DNA from: Saussurea involucrata
Taxonomy: Eukaryota; Streptophyta; Magnoliopsida; Asterales; Asteraceae
DNA: 64,000 nucleotides
Assembly: GCA_033807775.1 (NCBI GenBank)
Contig: CM066317.1
Span: 10,437,870-10,501,869, forward strand
Direction: 5' to 3'
Under the pieces are notes generated by a model. It saw only the letters and a program-made list of their open reading frames with translations. It ran no database searches and had not been told where the DNA came from. Both the position numbers and the translations under genes were made by a program. Numbering within the stretch: the first letter of the stretch is position 1; each line of letters opens with the position of its first letter. Positions 43,255 through 57,542 of the stretch are shown one piece after another.

Positions 43255-43880
43255 ATGTCTGCGGCTGCTGCTCGAGGACATGGAGGGGATGTCGGGGGTG
43301 ATCCTCCTCCTCATCCAAATAGAATACCTACAGTGTGTGAGGCAATATGTAAATCATTTTTTTGTTTTCTTTTAAAAATTTGAATGTAGTATCTTCTAAC
43401 ATTTTTGTACATTAATCTTGTAGAAAAACAGAAAAAAACACGAGGCATGAGCAGAAGTAGAAATCATGATGATATTGGCTTTAAGGCTAATGGAAAAAAG
43501 TTGTTGTCAATCAAGTTTGATCTCATGGAGGATACGCACAAACCAATTGGGCCATACACAAATATGTTTACAAGGTATCTCGGAAACCCATATCAATCGA
43601 AGTTGGAATGACGTTTCCCCGAGTTCAAGACGTCGATACTTAGAAGGGTTAGGGTAAATATTATACTAATTAATTTAATTATTTATAACTTATACACGAT
43701 TTCTAACAGATTTTGTTTTGAAGAGATTCTTCATTTTTGACTCAACGGTTCCCGAATGGTCGAAGATTCTAGCTGACATCGAGCGAGAAAGTCAACACTC
43801 AAGAAACATTTTGATCAATATGATGATGCAGCAAATGCTAGGAGAAGTTCACCGCCACCCCTGGATATCTTTTTGTTGAT
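43255..43880 (+). pseudogene. Fragment of a plant En/Spm-associated (Ptta type) protein
   Basis: 43256-43350 reads MSAAAARGHGGDVGGDPPP, and 43405-43611 reads GMSRSRNHDDIGF...KPIGPYTNMFTRYLG, in the style of the plant transposase_24/Ptta proteins found in CACTA elements. 43740-43860 continues in another frame with 'PEWSKILADIERES'. Stops and frame changes show it is dead. The assignment rests on remembered family style and is tentative. Confidence 0.45.
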
Positions 43881-44252
43881 CGTCAATTTATTAAGATTTT
43901 TTTTAAATTTAAAATAGATTTATATTAAATAATATAATTACGTGTATTGACATAAATGATGGAACAGGGAGAGGACAGGCATTTTAGGACATGCAGCAGC
44001 ACAATCTCTTGGGTTCTTCCTTTTGTGAAGTGTAATCATCCACTTAATTTGGTCAGGTTCTTGAACTAGCCAATCAAATTAATTAAAACCCAAAAAAAAG
44101 CATCGACCAACAAAACAATTAACTAACCCTAGAGATGGAGCTTATATATCGGGTCTGTAGGGCTGTGTACGTGGTTGGATGATAACATTCTTCTCCTCCA
44201 ACTTCACCTCTCATCCACTCAATCTCTTAAGATTAACTAATTAGTTGTTGTG

Positions 44253-44258
44253 TATAAA
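44253..44258 (+). promoter_or_regulatory. TATA box of protease gene 2
   Basis: tataaa 91 bp before the ATG at 44344, in the same context as gene 1. The upstream DNA from about 44180 aligns with 26310 onward. Confidence 0.6.
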
Positions 44259-44343
44259 GCATGCAATCACAGTTTCTAACTTCAATCATCTATCCATCGA
44301 TATATCAATAATATCATATATATCTTGGGAGAGAAAGATCGAA

Positions 44344-45628
44344 ATGAAAATGAAAATGACGAGGTTAGTTTTGTTTTCACTTGTCTTGGTTTTGGTTTTA
44401 GGGTTGGTGCAAAGCGCGAGCTTTGAATACAGTGAGGATGATCTGAGATCCGAGGAGGCCAAGTGGGCGATGTACGAGAGGTGGCGGGCACACCACGAGA
44501 AGCCGGAGACAAGCGATGATGAGAAGCAGAAACGGTTTATTATTTTCATGGACACCGTGAAACGAGTTGACGCACATAACAAGGCGAAGAAGCCATACCT
44601 TATGGAGTTGAACAAGATGTCTGATTTGACATTGGAAGAGGCTGTAAAGTTGTATACTGGCGCCAAGATGGATCAGCACCACCGCCAGCTTGCATCAAAG
44701 AATTCAAGCCGTCTCAAGATTGTTGATCGCCACAATATACCAGCCGAGTTTGATTGGAGACAACACAACGTAGTTAATCCTCCCAAGGATCAAAGCCAAT
44801 GTGGAAGCTGTTGGGCGTTTGCAGCCATGGGTACACTCGAATCAGCACACGCTCTCAAAACCGGTCAACTAGTACAAGTGTCGGAACAACAAATTATCGA
44901 CTGTAACCTTGACCAAGGTGGATGTAACGGAGGAGTCCCAGCCTATGCATTGGAATACGTAGCCAAGAATGGGGGTATGACCACATCGGAGTGCTACCCT
45001 TACAATAACCCTCCACAACGAGGTGTTTGTTGCGGTGCAAAGGTACATACACACTTACAACCTTAATTAGTTTTAATTTCTACAAACTTTTTAATAAAAT
45101 ATTTATTCATTATAATTAATTTCTTTCTGAATTAATTGCATGCAGCTCGTAAATAGAGTCGTACATTGTACAGGATTTGATGATGTTCCTGTTGACGACG
45201 AGCAACTTCTCTTGGAAGCAGTTGCACAACAGCCTGTATCTGCTTGCCTCTTCCTTTACCCGGGTTTCTTTCAATATAAAGAGGTATATATATTTATCGA
45301 TCATCATCATATGATTAGTTAGTGTATATATATTCTACGATACAAAAATGAAAAACCCACCCTAGCTAATTATATGATTCCATTGAACGTACAGGGAATT
45401 TATACCGGCGACGATTGTGTAGGGACAGATAACCCACATGCGATTAATCTTGTGGGGTGGGGTACATCACCAGAAGGGTGCAAGTACTGGATACTAAAGA
45501 ACTCATGGGGAGAAAATTGGGGAGAGAAAGGATACATGAGACTGGCAAGAGAAACTGGTGATCCAAGGGGCGCCTGTTACATAACAATGCAGACTTGTTT
45601 CCCTCTCCTAGATGAACCAACCGCCTGA
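44344..45628 (+). CDS. Papain-like cysteine protease 2 (CEP-derived, no KDEL)
   Basis: Exons are 44344-45042, 45146-45283 and 45395-45628, encoding 356 aa. The architecture is the same as gene 1: signal peptide 1-24, I29-type propeptide, and C1A domain with Gln150, Cys156, His294 and Asn315 all present. A frame upstream of 44344 is open but has no ATG and crosses the TATA box, so the start is the ATG at 44344, where [12 protein letters not shown] begins. The protein ends PLLDEPTA without a retention tail, lacking the four-residue repeat (PLDE) seen at the end of gene 1. It is probably secreted or vacuolar. Introns and flanks are also similar to gene 1, so this is a recent duplicate. Confidence 0.93.
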
Positions 45629-46620
45629 GCTGAAGAAGAATTAATCCAGTTTTAATTAAGCCAGCAAGTGATCATGAATATATAATCAAACTCAGAAACT
45701 ACATATGCTTCTCTTCTGCAATCCTTGCCGCCGGATAGTTGATTTTTCATAAACTGCAAAAACATTAATTGCAATACCCTAGCCAATCTCCAACAGATCT
45801 TGTAATAATTAATGCCGGTTGTTTCACCTGCCATCAATATACATATTCATAATGATATGTAATTGGAATTTGTACGTGCCAATGTCATAAAATTCTATCA
45901 AACACATCTTACTAATTCAAAATTTTCTGGTTAATTTTGAATACTATATTTATTCGTGAAATTAGTTAAATTGTTTACTCGGTTGCTCTGAAAAAACTGC
46001 CCCGGCAAGATTATTTATATTATTAACTTGTATGTTTACCCATTTGTATTCTAATTAACCAACTTGGGGATATATATTACAATATGTGTTACCCAATATT
46101 GCTTAGAAAGTTGTACGTGTAAAGTCACTTTTTTATTGGGTATTATATATTATGTGGCTTTAGAAATAACTGCATTTTTAACCGTATTTCCCTTCGGAAG
46201 GATACTATAAAGAACCAAATCGTGGACAAGTCTTTTAGTTGTGTTCTGACTAGACGTAAGTGGAGCATTTAAAGACCCGTTGTTGTGGAGATTTTCTCTA
46301 AAGACTGTCTCACGTTGATGTAATTCTCTGTTTTTACTAGAACAGTCTTGGATTTTTTGTGCAATTCAAAAGGGATTTGGGGACTCATTGGATACTCGGT
46401 TTTTAGTTCATGATATCCGAATCGGATCATGTGTTTACTCATTTGAATGCAATTTAATTGACAATGCATTATTTCAATGTCAATGTAATTAAGTTCCATT
46501 TAATTTGTTAATCTTTTGCCATGGATCTGTTGTGATGGTTCTCAAGTATACCAAACAAATTTGTAGTTTATTTATTTTTTGTACATAAACCCTTTACAGA
46601 CCTATTTAACTATATTTTTT
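45629..46620. other. 3' flank of protease gene 2
   Basis: To about 46130 this matches the 3' flank of gene 1. After that I see AT-rich unassigned DNA. Confidence 0.45.
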
Positions 46621-46639
46621 AATTTTTTAAAACTGCTAA

Positions 46640-46901
46640 AATTAGTGACAGAGTCCGTCGCTCTATCTGTCGTAAAAATGTTCATTGCTGATGATCCATC
46701 GTTGATCCGTTGCTAATATGTCGGTAAAAAGATCCACTGCTGATATGTTGCTAATCCGGTCGATCTGTGTTGCTGATAGTATCATGCACCCATGACTATT
46801 ACACCGACAGACTTTCAATGATGGATTAACGATGGAAGTCATTTTCAGCGACGGGTTAGCGATGGAACTGTCCATCGATGATAAGGTCGATTTTTGTAGT
46901 G
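46640..46901. mobile_element. Terminal fragment of a CACTA element
   Basis: Ends 'gtcgatttttgtagtg', the complement of CACTACAAAAATCGAC. Preceding it are repeated 'gatccgttgctaat' and 'agcgatgg' words as subterminal motifs. The opposite end was not found. Confidence 0.6.
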
Positions 46902-47190
46902 TTGGTACGGCTCAAACATTGGTGCCAAAATTTGCTCAAATCAAAGTAGCTAGGGAATTTTTTGGTTGTAGCTTGAAGCAGTCGAGAAATTGATCATGTT
47001 ATAGAAATATAGAAGTCCCACATGATTAATCATAGAGCATTAAATTGTTGTCACACGTTTGGCGCCACATTCAGGAATGACCGAATGAAACGAAAATGCA
47101 TCATGTCCGTAGGATAAAAATCAGAAAGATTTGACAAAATTGGTAATTTACTAAAATAACGAATTCAAATTAAAACCCTAAAACATTCCA

Positions 47191-47345
47191 CACTACTAAA
47201 CAAACACAGATTTTCGGCGGATTTTTCCGACGGATTTTCCGACAAAAATTAAAAAAGTCAAACTCCGTTGACTTCCGCCGAAAATCCCAAAAAAAGTGGC
47301 CACAATTCATTTATCTGTCTACAACACTCTCGTTCGTCTAAGGTC
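47191..47345. mobile_element. Start of another CACTA-type element
   Basis: Begins cactactaaacaaacacag, followed by 'ttttcggcggattttt' and 'gacggattttccgac' inverted words. It fades after about 150 bp. Probably a truncated end. Confidence 0.5.
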
Positions 47346-47511
47346 GGAAGGTTAATTAAGGTTTGTGGCAAAACCAAATAATTTTTCAATCAAAATCAAT
47401 ATCATTAAAGTGATTATAAAAAAAATGTTAACATTTTATTTTGAGATAAATCAATAAATGGTTCGTAATTGAGATATCTTCTATTTGTTTGTGTGTATGT
47501 TGCATTTATGC

Positions 47512-47936
47512 AAGGTTCTAAATGGTGTGAGGCGAGGCGTGGCGGCGAAGTCAAACCTCAAGCCTTACGAGTTACGGCAAAGCCATAGCGTTTTCCAAGA
47601 CGTGACTTAAGGAGGAAAATATGTATATAATATATGTATATATGTGCGTGTGTTTATATCAGTGTCTTGAAAAATAATGATTAAGTTATTAATAACTTAA
47701 CTTCATAGAAAACGATAAACAAAAGAAATTCTAATAGATACTAACGGGAAAATTCGAATCAAATTTCAAAGTACATAGATTCGAAAAACTGAAAATACGC
47801 AAACTTGTAACGCCATAACGCACTATAGCGTGCCATAACGAGCTCCACGTCTTATCTTGACGCCAATGGGTAAAACGTGGCGGCAAGGCGACGCCTCGAC
47901 GCCATGGCGGCGCCAAGGCGCGTTTTTTAGAACATC
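47512..47936. mobile_element. GC-rich MITE with 'ttctaaa' ends
   Basis: Opens 'aaggttctaaatggtg' and closes 'cgcgttttttagaacatc', an imperfect inverted pair, with GC-rich 'gaggcgaggcgtggcggcg' and 'ggcggcgccaaggcgcg' inside each end. Its right half is also part of the 370-bp duplication. Confidence 0.5.
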
Positions 47937-48050
47937 GCATTCATGGTTTGTGCAAACATTAAGTACGATATATACATTCTCATGAGAAGTTGAGGTAACA
48001 TAAGAAACGGTTATCAACTATTAGATGAGAAATGGATGTACATTGGCATG
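47681..48050 (+). repeat. 370-bp direct duplication, copy A
   Basis: Matches 50674-51042 in the same orientation with roughly twenty visible differences. It includes the right half of the GC-rich MITE and the following unique DNA to 'gtacattggcatg'. The 2.6 kb between copies differs. The copies lack TG/CA ends, so they are not LTRs; this is a segmental duplication. Confidence 0.88.
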
Positions 48051-48317
48051 TGGAACAGTGGAAGACACTTTCATTTTTTTTTTAAATGAAGCTGCAGCTC
48101 GGCCCAAAGAAGTAGCAGGCCCGATATGAAGTCTGTGCCATGGCCCAATTGAGAATTAATTCCATTATAACCCCTGGTCCATTTCCTTTATTTAATTTTA
48201 AGGATAGTTTAGGGCATCAAATTAATGGAAGAAAGCCACCTTATCGTGTGAGTGAGGGAGGTAGCAGGCTAGCAGCAGCTACCTTGCCTGCTGTAATCTG
48301 CTTGTTTTTTTTTTGAG

Positions 48318-48356
<39 letters not shown>

Positions 48357-50612
48357 TAATGGTGATTGAAGATCCAAGTTGAAGATTTTAGAAAGGGATG
48401 CAAAGCTAGTTCTTCAAGGATGAGATTAAAGAAGACTAATTTTCTTGATGACTTGTGGTTCTAGAAGAAAGGTATAAACATCCTAACCTTTTAACTTAGG
48501 ATCTCTCTAGTGGTTATGTAAAATCTAGAGCTCTTAAAATATTATGATTTTGATATTATTTAAAGTTCTTTGTTGGAAGAAATATCCTATATGATAAATA
48601 ATGGGTGTGTAGATGAATTAAATTGAGGAATCATTTTTATTGATAAGTTCATACGAGGTTTGAGGGTTTTAAATCTTAAATTTCAAGTTTATGGATTTTA
48701 GATGGATTAATCCATGTGAAGTATGGGTGAATGGTTTTAGTGAGTTGCAAAATTCAAGAGGGTGAATAAATATTTTGTTTAGAGTTATTTCATTAATTTG
48801 GTGATTACTCATGGTTTATCTAGGTAACAAGAGGATTACACAAGTTGGATGAAAAACTAGGTTTAACATAACCTAGCAAGGCGAGTTCAAGTTGCTTTGT
48901 GAAAACTTTGTACATGCAAAAAATGTCCATTTTGAAGTATTAAGGTGTTTTACTTGTGTTTATCAAATGTGTTACTTGTTTGATGAAATTTACATTTTTG
49001 GATACATTTGATTTTATAAATATTGTAAAATACCATATTTGGGTTTTTGGGACATTATGAAAAGAAAATCATACTAATATGTTCTTTTGATGATTTATTG
49101 CATAAATTGAGGTCATTTGACGTAAATGTATTTTTAGTGTATTTGGTTTATAAACCGTGTGAAAAATGTATATTATTGAGTTATAAAATATTTTGGGATT
49201 ATAAATGGTATAATTTCATTTGGAAATTGATTCATCTCAACTCATGACGTTTTTTTTAGTTAATCATACTTTGAAACATATAATTGCATAAACGTTGGAT
49301 AAATACATTTTATTGCTTATGATGACTTTTATTTTATAGTCAATGGCGTTGTTGAGCTATTGGCTCGACTTTGATTCAGATGAGTCTTGAGGGACATTTG
49401 TTCGGTTTAAATTTACTTTATGTCGGGTTTTGGAGTCATATGCAATTATGACATATCTATTTGAAATGTTACGTGTTTTGAGTGTGTTGTCGTTCATTTG
49501 GGGTCATGTAAATTTAGACTGTAATGTATTGGATCCATAGGCACGTAAGTCAGTCTTTATTTGATTGTCTATCTCTTTGTGCATGAGGAGTGGACTATTG
49601 GAACGCATGGTTATATGCGGTAGGCCGTTTGGGCCACTAGCGAGTATGCAATGGGGGACATTGGAGTCCTTGAGGTGTAACTCGTCTAGACTGGATAGAC
49701 AATGTGGTCCCATAAGTCCTTGAGGTGTAACTCGACGGAGTAGGCAATAAAGGCATGAGAAAGGTTTAGGTGTGATGTCTTTATGGCATGAGAACTAAAA
49801 TCGGGACTTGAGGTGTAATCCAGTAACATCATAAGTGACATAACTTTGTGTGCCCGTCACTTTCGATGGAATCGGGTCTCCCCCGTCACCGAAAGGTGTT
49901 ATTTTTTGGTATTTACTGTTATCCATATTTTCGGTGACACGTTATATTTATATGAAATGTTTTCATGGTTTATTGGCGGAGTTCTACGCCTCGTCTTATT
50001 TGAATATTTTGAATATTGGAGTTTTATTCACGTTTATAATTACTTGGGATATTTAACGTCAAAGCACGTTTTGAGTGAGTTGTGATTGTAATTCATTTTG
50101 GAAAACGCGTTATACGTTTTGGGAACTTTTCTCATAGATTTTGTGTGCGTTGGAAAATGAGTCGTTTACATCCTTTCCTAAACTATTTTGGAAATCATGA
50201 TTTATGTCGCAAACTTTCATTCAACGAATTATATCAATCATGTTAAAAACTCTTGAACTCACTAGGCATTAGCCTAACCTTTTTATTTGTCGGCATGTGC
50301 AACAGGTTCAGGTTGGGAGTGGTTCTAGTGACACTTCGAAAGGTCGAGTGCTAGTAGTGTGCTCGAGAGGTGAATTGATTAAGTGAAGTCTTCCGCATTC
50401 ATCTTTGGGAGTAGCAACTTATATTTGGGTTAAGTAACACCCGATGTGGTTTTAGTCTTTGTAATGGAATTTGGGTTATAACTTGTTGAGGTTAATCATA
50501 GACTTTAAATTGAGGTATTTCCCGCTTTAGTTATTAGGGAGAAATTCTATTATTTTGGATGTAATATCGAAAATTTTATTTAATTGCTCTTTTCCAATTC
50601 GATGGTGTTACA
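48051..50612 (+). mobile_element. Probable remnant of a long gypsy-type LTR
   Basis: No coding frame. The last 400 bp carry features typical of long Del/Tekay-type LTRs: 'aactcactaggcattagcc' about 350 bp before the end, 'tgtgcaacaggttcagg', and a terminus 'gatggtgttaca' at 50612. The start is not clear (a (TA)n tract lies at 48322-48352) and no target duplication was confirmed. 'gtgcccgtcactttcgatgg' and 'ccccgtcaccgaaaggtg' form an inverted pair near 49850-49895. Confidence 0.4.
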
Positions 50613-50673
50613 CTTTACAATTACACAAAAGGTCCCTCTACTTGGTACAATTAGATAAATAGTGCACTAACAC

Positions 50674-51042
50674 TTAAGTTATTAATAATTTAACTTCATA
50701 GAAATCGATAAACATAAGAAATTCTAATAGATACTAACGGAAAAATTCGAATCAAATTTCGAAGTACAGAGATTCGAAAAACTGAAAATACGCAAACTTG
50801 TAACGCCATAATGCGCTATAGCGCGCCATAACGAGCTCCACGCCTTATCTCGACGCCAAGGGGTAAAACGTGGTTGCAAGGCAGTGCCTCGACGCCATGG
50901 CGCGCCAAGGCGCGTTTTTTAGAACATCGCATTCATGGTTTGTGCAAACATTAAGTACGATATATACATTCTCATGAGAAGTTGAGGTAACATAAGAAAC
51001 GGTTATCAACCATTGGATGAGAAATGGATGTACATTGGCATG
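50674..51042 (+). repeat. 370-bp direct duplication, copy B
   Basis: Second copy of 47681-48050; it lacks the left half of the MITE. Confidence 0.88.
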
Positions 51043-51100
51043 AGATTAATCAGGATAAGATGCACCGGGATGCACCATATCTATTTTCTTGTAAACTGCC

Positions 51101-51350
51101 ATTCATAGGAGGACATGAGATTAAAAGTGATCAACGGTTCAGATTCGTTTCTCACGCTTCTCACGTTAATCTCGACTTCTCATACAAATAGATATGATAA
51201 CATTTTTCGTATCTTAAATTTCAGTTCTAAAGCGCAATTCATAGGAGGGCATGACATTAAAAGTGATCAACAGTTCATATCTATTTTTCACGCTTCTCAC
51301 GTTAACATCACATGATCATTCGCCTATATATATAACATTTTTCATATCTT
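51101..51350 (+). repeat. Two-copy tandem duplication upstream of protease gene 3
   Basis: About 130 bp starting attcataggaggacatgag (51101) is repeated from 51236 as attcataggagggcatgac, sharing 'aaaagtgatcaac', 'cacgcttctcacgttaa' and 'taacatttttc'. It lies 0.5 kb before the gene. Confidence 0.75.
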
Positions 51351-51832
51351 TATTTTCTTAAGATTTTTCGTATGTATGTTTTAACAAGTTTTTCGTTGGT
51401 ATCTGCAATGTCATACAACAAAAAAATTGGCTTTAAACAACCGTAAACTGTGCTTAAAATGGGAACTTTAAGTCCCCCTTTTATTTGATTGCCCCATATC
51501 ATATCATGAACCAAAAGCTTTACAAAATATCCCATAAAAACCGTCACCTTTTCCCCCATTTACACAGCCCAACAACATGCGTTACATGCCCACGTTCACA
51601 TGATCATCCTCACCCTTCCAAAAAATACTTGTCTCTATACCTGCGAGCGATATTGTCGATTGATCGATTGTTGTTCATGGCCTTAAGTCACCTCTCGTTC
51701 ACTCAATCTCTAATTATATGATCTCACTTGCAATCTTTGATGAACCCAATACTTTTCTTTACATAAACCGATCACAAGCTCCCGTCTTTAATAGTCTTTA
51801 AACACAAAATATTCCAAGAAAACCAGCAAGAA

Positions 51833-54273
<2,441 letters not shown>

Positions 54274-55478
54274 AATTAATTAAGTGAATAACCCAACTCG
54301 ATGTTATCGATTTATCTATTTATGCAACTGTATGGTGTTTGTATGGATTATAATGATAGTTTGCAACATTCCAAATATGCCCGCCCAGAAGAAAAGGTCC
54401 CATAAGATGTGGTTATAAGTTGTTGATTATTTTATTTTGTATGCTTTATGTTTATGTTATTCTCTCGACTGGTTGGATTTTGATTATAGTGTTTGCTTCA
54501 ACCAAATATGTTTATTCATCAATGCTCCTCATGTGGGTTTTGGGGCTTGTCTCAATATCCTGAGTGGCTTTGTTTTCAGGTGGGAACCTTATAGCATCCC
54601 TAATGGTGTGGTTCTTGACACCTTGACACTGATATGGAGCGGTATAATAAAAATAAATGGGCTGGGAGGAACCTGTTTCTCCTCTACGTGGGCAAACCAC
54701 TCCTTGATTCAGGACCGCTTCTTGGCTTTAAAACATGGGTCCCACACCTTCTCCAACACAATATATCTCTTCCCCTTCTTCCTAATTCTTTTTTTAATCA
54801 ATAAATGACATATATTTATATTAACTAAAATAATAATATAAATACATTAAAAAAAACAACTTTATATTATCTATTATTTAACTATCGTTTTTATTATTAC
54901 TTCAAAAAAAAACTACGTGTTGCCTTGACCTTGTTTGTATCTTTCTTTTTTTAATATGAGCGCCTGGTTTTTCCGTTCAAAAAAAAATTATTGTTTTTAT
55001 TTTATAAAAGTATTACGGTTTATAATATTTTATTATAACTTTATTTTTATAGCTTTTTAATTATTATGACTTTTATCATTTTTAATTTATAATTATTATC
55101 TTGTAATTATATTAAGTAATTTTAATATTGTAGTTTTTTATTATATAAATCATGAACCGGTCCATGATTGGGAGTGAAACATTTATAAAATGAGTAGGAA
55201 AGAGAAAATTGATGTGGCAGAAAGAGAAAACTGATGTGGCAGAGTCATAAACCTCCTCTTCAGGTTCATGACTGGGGATGCTCTTATACACTAATTAGGT
55301 GTACAATGCACTTTTGTTCTTTTTACTTTTGCAATATGCGTTGGCCTCTTTTCAAAAATTTCAATAATCATAATCCGGTAATTAATAATAAGAAAGTGAG
55401 ATAAAGATGAGATCATGTTTATTCAGAGTTTAGAAACATCTTTTAACAGATTTTATAAAGTTACTAAAAGATGTTGCA
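54274..55478. other. Downstream DNA with a possible MITE (about 54515-55285)
   Basis: 'aatgctcctcatgtgggttt' near 54520 and 'catgactggggatgctctt' near 55270 form a weak inverted pair that could be the ends of a 0.77-kb non-autonomous element. No coding frame resembles a protein. Confidence 0.3.
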
Positions 55479-55479
55479 T

Positions 55480-56225
55480 TTTTTTTAACGTTAGAATTCA
55501 TTTCACCAAGAAACTAGCAAGGAGCTAGAATACAAAAGAAAACACTACACAACAGCAAGGTTACAACTCCATTTATCCCAAGTAAGAGTCTCCCCCCTTT
55601 TACTTCAATTCTTAACCCACAAGAAGGAATTTGACAGCACCTAAGAAACAATATTGCTAACCGAAGTTCCTTTGTTTTTAAAAATAAGCGAGTTACAAAG
55701 AGTCCAGATAGACCACCAGTACGCAGCGATAGCAGTACGCAAGATTAGGTCCCGAGTGTTGTTGGAGATGTTGTCTCTTCGTGAGTCTAAGAATTCGATT
55801 AGTGAGGCATAGATGAAAGGGAACTTTACTACACCACGTCTTGATCCAGGCCCTGATTTCCTTGTCGGTGGAACAATGAAGGAACAAGTGGTCTTCGGAT
55901 TTAGGTGCAGAATGACACAGGTGACATTAGTCCAAACTTAGATCGACTCCTCTCCTGATCAGATTTCGTTTCTTCGGTAGTCTCCCGAGCCTCACTCTCC
56001 ACAGCAGTAAGTTAACTTTCCCAGCACCAAGCGGTTCCATTTCGTGCTATGCTCGAGGATGGTCAAGGACGAGTCGCCAATCACTTTCCTGAGCGAGGAA
56101 ACGGTGAACTTCCCTTCTTTATCTAGCTTCCAGTTCCATGTCCTGTTATTGAGATCAAAAGAAAACATGTTGTGCGTCAAGATATTATAGCCTGAGACCT
56201 CTTTGTCGAGCCTCGTGATGTTACC
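55480..56225 (-). mobile_element. 5'-truncated LINE 3' end (zinc-binding RT domain)
   Basis: On the minus strand 56180-55990 reads the LINE C-terminal zf-RVT domain (WNWKLDKEGKFTVSSLR, then TKWNRLVLGKL), and 55887-55693 continues in another frame with FLHCSTDKEIRAWIKTW and ends with a stop. The 3' UTR-like 'ctagctccttgctagtttc' and a short A run (55479-55486 as T on the + strand) follow. Everything upstream of the zinc domain is missing, as is typical of LINE insertions. A frameshift lies near 55890-55990. Confidence 0.82.
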
Positions 56226-57243
56226 CCTCGTGATGGTGCATTAATAGTTAAAATCTCAATAAAATAAAATTACTTTCAACTCCAACATATATTCCTCAAA
56301 ATTATTCTAAAATAAAGAGTCAATAATCAAAATCTCATGAAAAAAGATTTACATTAAACTTCAACATATTCTCCATTTTAGAGATTAGAACGTCAATTAT
56401 ATTATCAAAATATTCAGTATTTAATAAAGTATTATTTCTTATTTTTAGATATTTAATTTCAAATACGTACACTTGATGATAATAAAAATCATTTTAGTTG
56501 GTTATTTGATATAACTAGAAGTGTACTCATGTAATGCATGCAGCGCGATACATCTCAATTTTAATGTTTTTTTTTGTCGACTTTATAATAAGGTCTTGTC
56601 GATTTAGATTCAATAATGATGTAATTTATTTTAGATTTAATAATGTAATGTTTTTTTATAAAGTAATAATTAAGTATCTGTTAGAATTCAATGATTATTC
56701 TAATTATATTAAAAAAATTATATTTAAATTGAGATATTTATCATGTATTTGATTAAGTTTATCAGTTAGTTATAAATTCAAAAATGCAACCTTAAAAAGT
56801 TGTACCCACGCATCAATTACTTATAATTTTAAATTTAAAGTAATATATATCAATAAACAGTACTTTGATACATAAAAATTTGTTTTTAAAATTTTTTCTC
56901 AAATACTTTATGATATAGTATAGATAAACTATCAATAAGTTTTAATTGATAATCAAATATAGAAAATGTCTTACAATATAAACAAAGAAATATAAATTTG
57001 TTGATCAAACACAGTTACAATGATATATTGCAATACTAATCACTACAACAAATTTGAATTTATAAGACGTGTTGGGTTACCAAAGATTTGAAATTGACCC
57101 ACCGACTTTATCCTCAAAATCTTACTTTTGTGTATTGTATTCAACCCCCCCCCCCAACCTCCCTTCCCCTTTTACAATACTTGTTTAAGCCATTTGGGAC
57201 TAACATGACGCCTAAAATAATTAAATGTTCTAATAGAGCGTTT
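56226..57243. other. AT-rich DNA with a poly(C) tract
   Basis: No gene seen. 57146-57158 is a run of about 13 C, and 'tctccattttagagatt' near 56370 may be a MITE scrap. Confidence 0.35.
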
Positions 57244-57461
57244 TAAATATAGATAAAAACGATGAAAGCGTTAGTATCTATAAATATATATATCGTGTGG
57301 GTTTAAGTTTCTACGTTAGAGAATTATTGTGTAACATCTAGATTATTGTTATCCGCATTTGTTGTTGGGTTTATTGTACACTCAGATTTCTACTCGTATT
57401 GGGACCTTAGAAATCATTTGTGAGCTTCTCGTATTTTTGGCACGATAAATTTTTTCTAACA
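57244..57461 (+). repeat. Truncated 5' LTR of the old Copia
   Basis: 57288-57461 matches 62896-63069 with very few differences. The 39 bp before it (57244-57282) are present in the 3' LTR in reverse complement (62856-62894). The remaining upstream LTR sequence is missing. Confidence 0.85.
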
Positions 57462-57463
57462 AT

Positions 57464-57475
57464 TGGTATCAGAGC
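57464..57475 (+). other. Primer-binding site (initiator tRNA-Met)
   Basis: tggtatcagagc, 2 bp after the LTR end. Confidence 0.92.
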
Positions 57476-57542
57476 TTCGGATCTAGATTTGGGTTTGTGT
57501 AGAAAATATACATAAACAAGTTTACACATTTCGTTTTTTTCT

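Noticed and set aside
44245..44343. Upstream extension of the protease 2 frame
   Set aside because: It begins at TTG, crosses the TATA box and would bury the signal peptide; the ATG at 44344 is the start.
47681..51042. Pair of 370-bp repeats as LTRs
   Set aside because: No TG/CA ends, no primer-binding site or polypurine tract, and no coding sequence between them.
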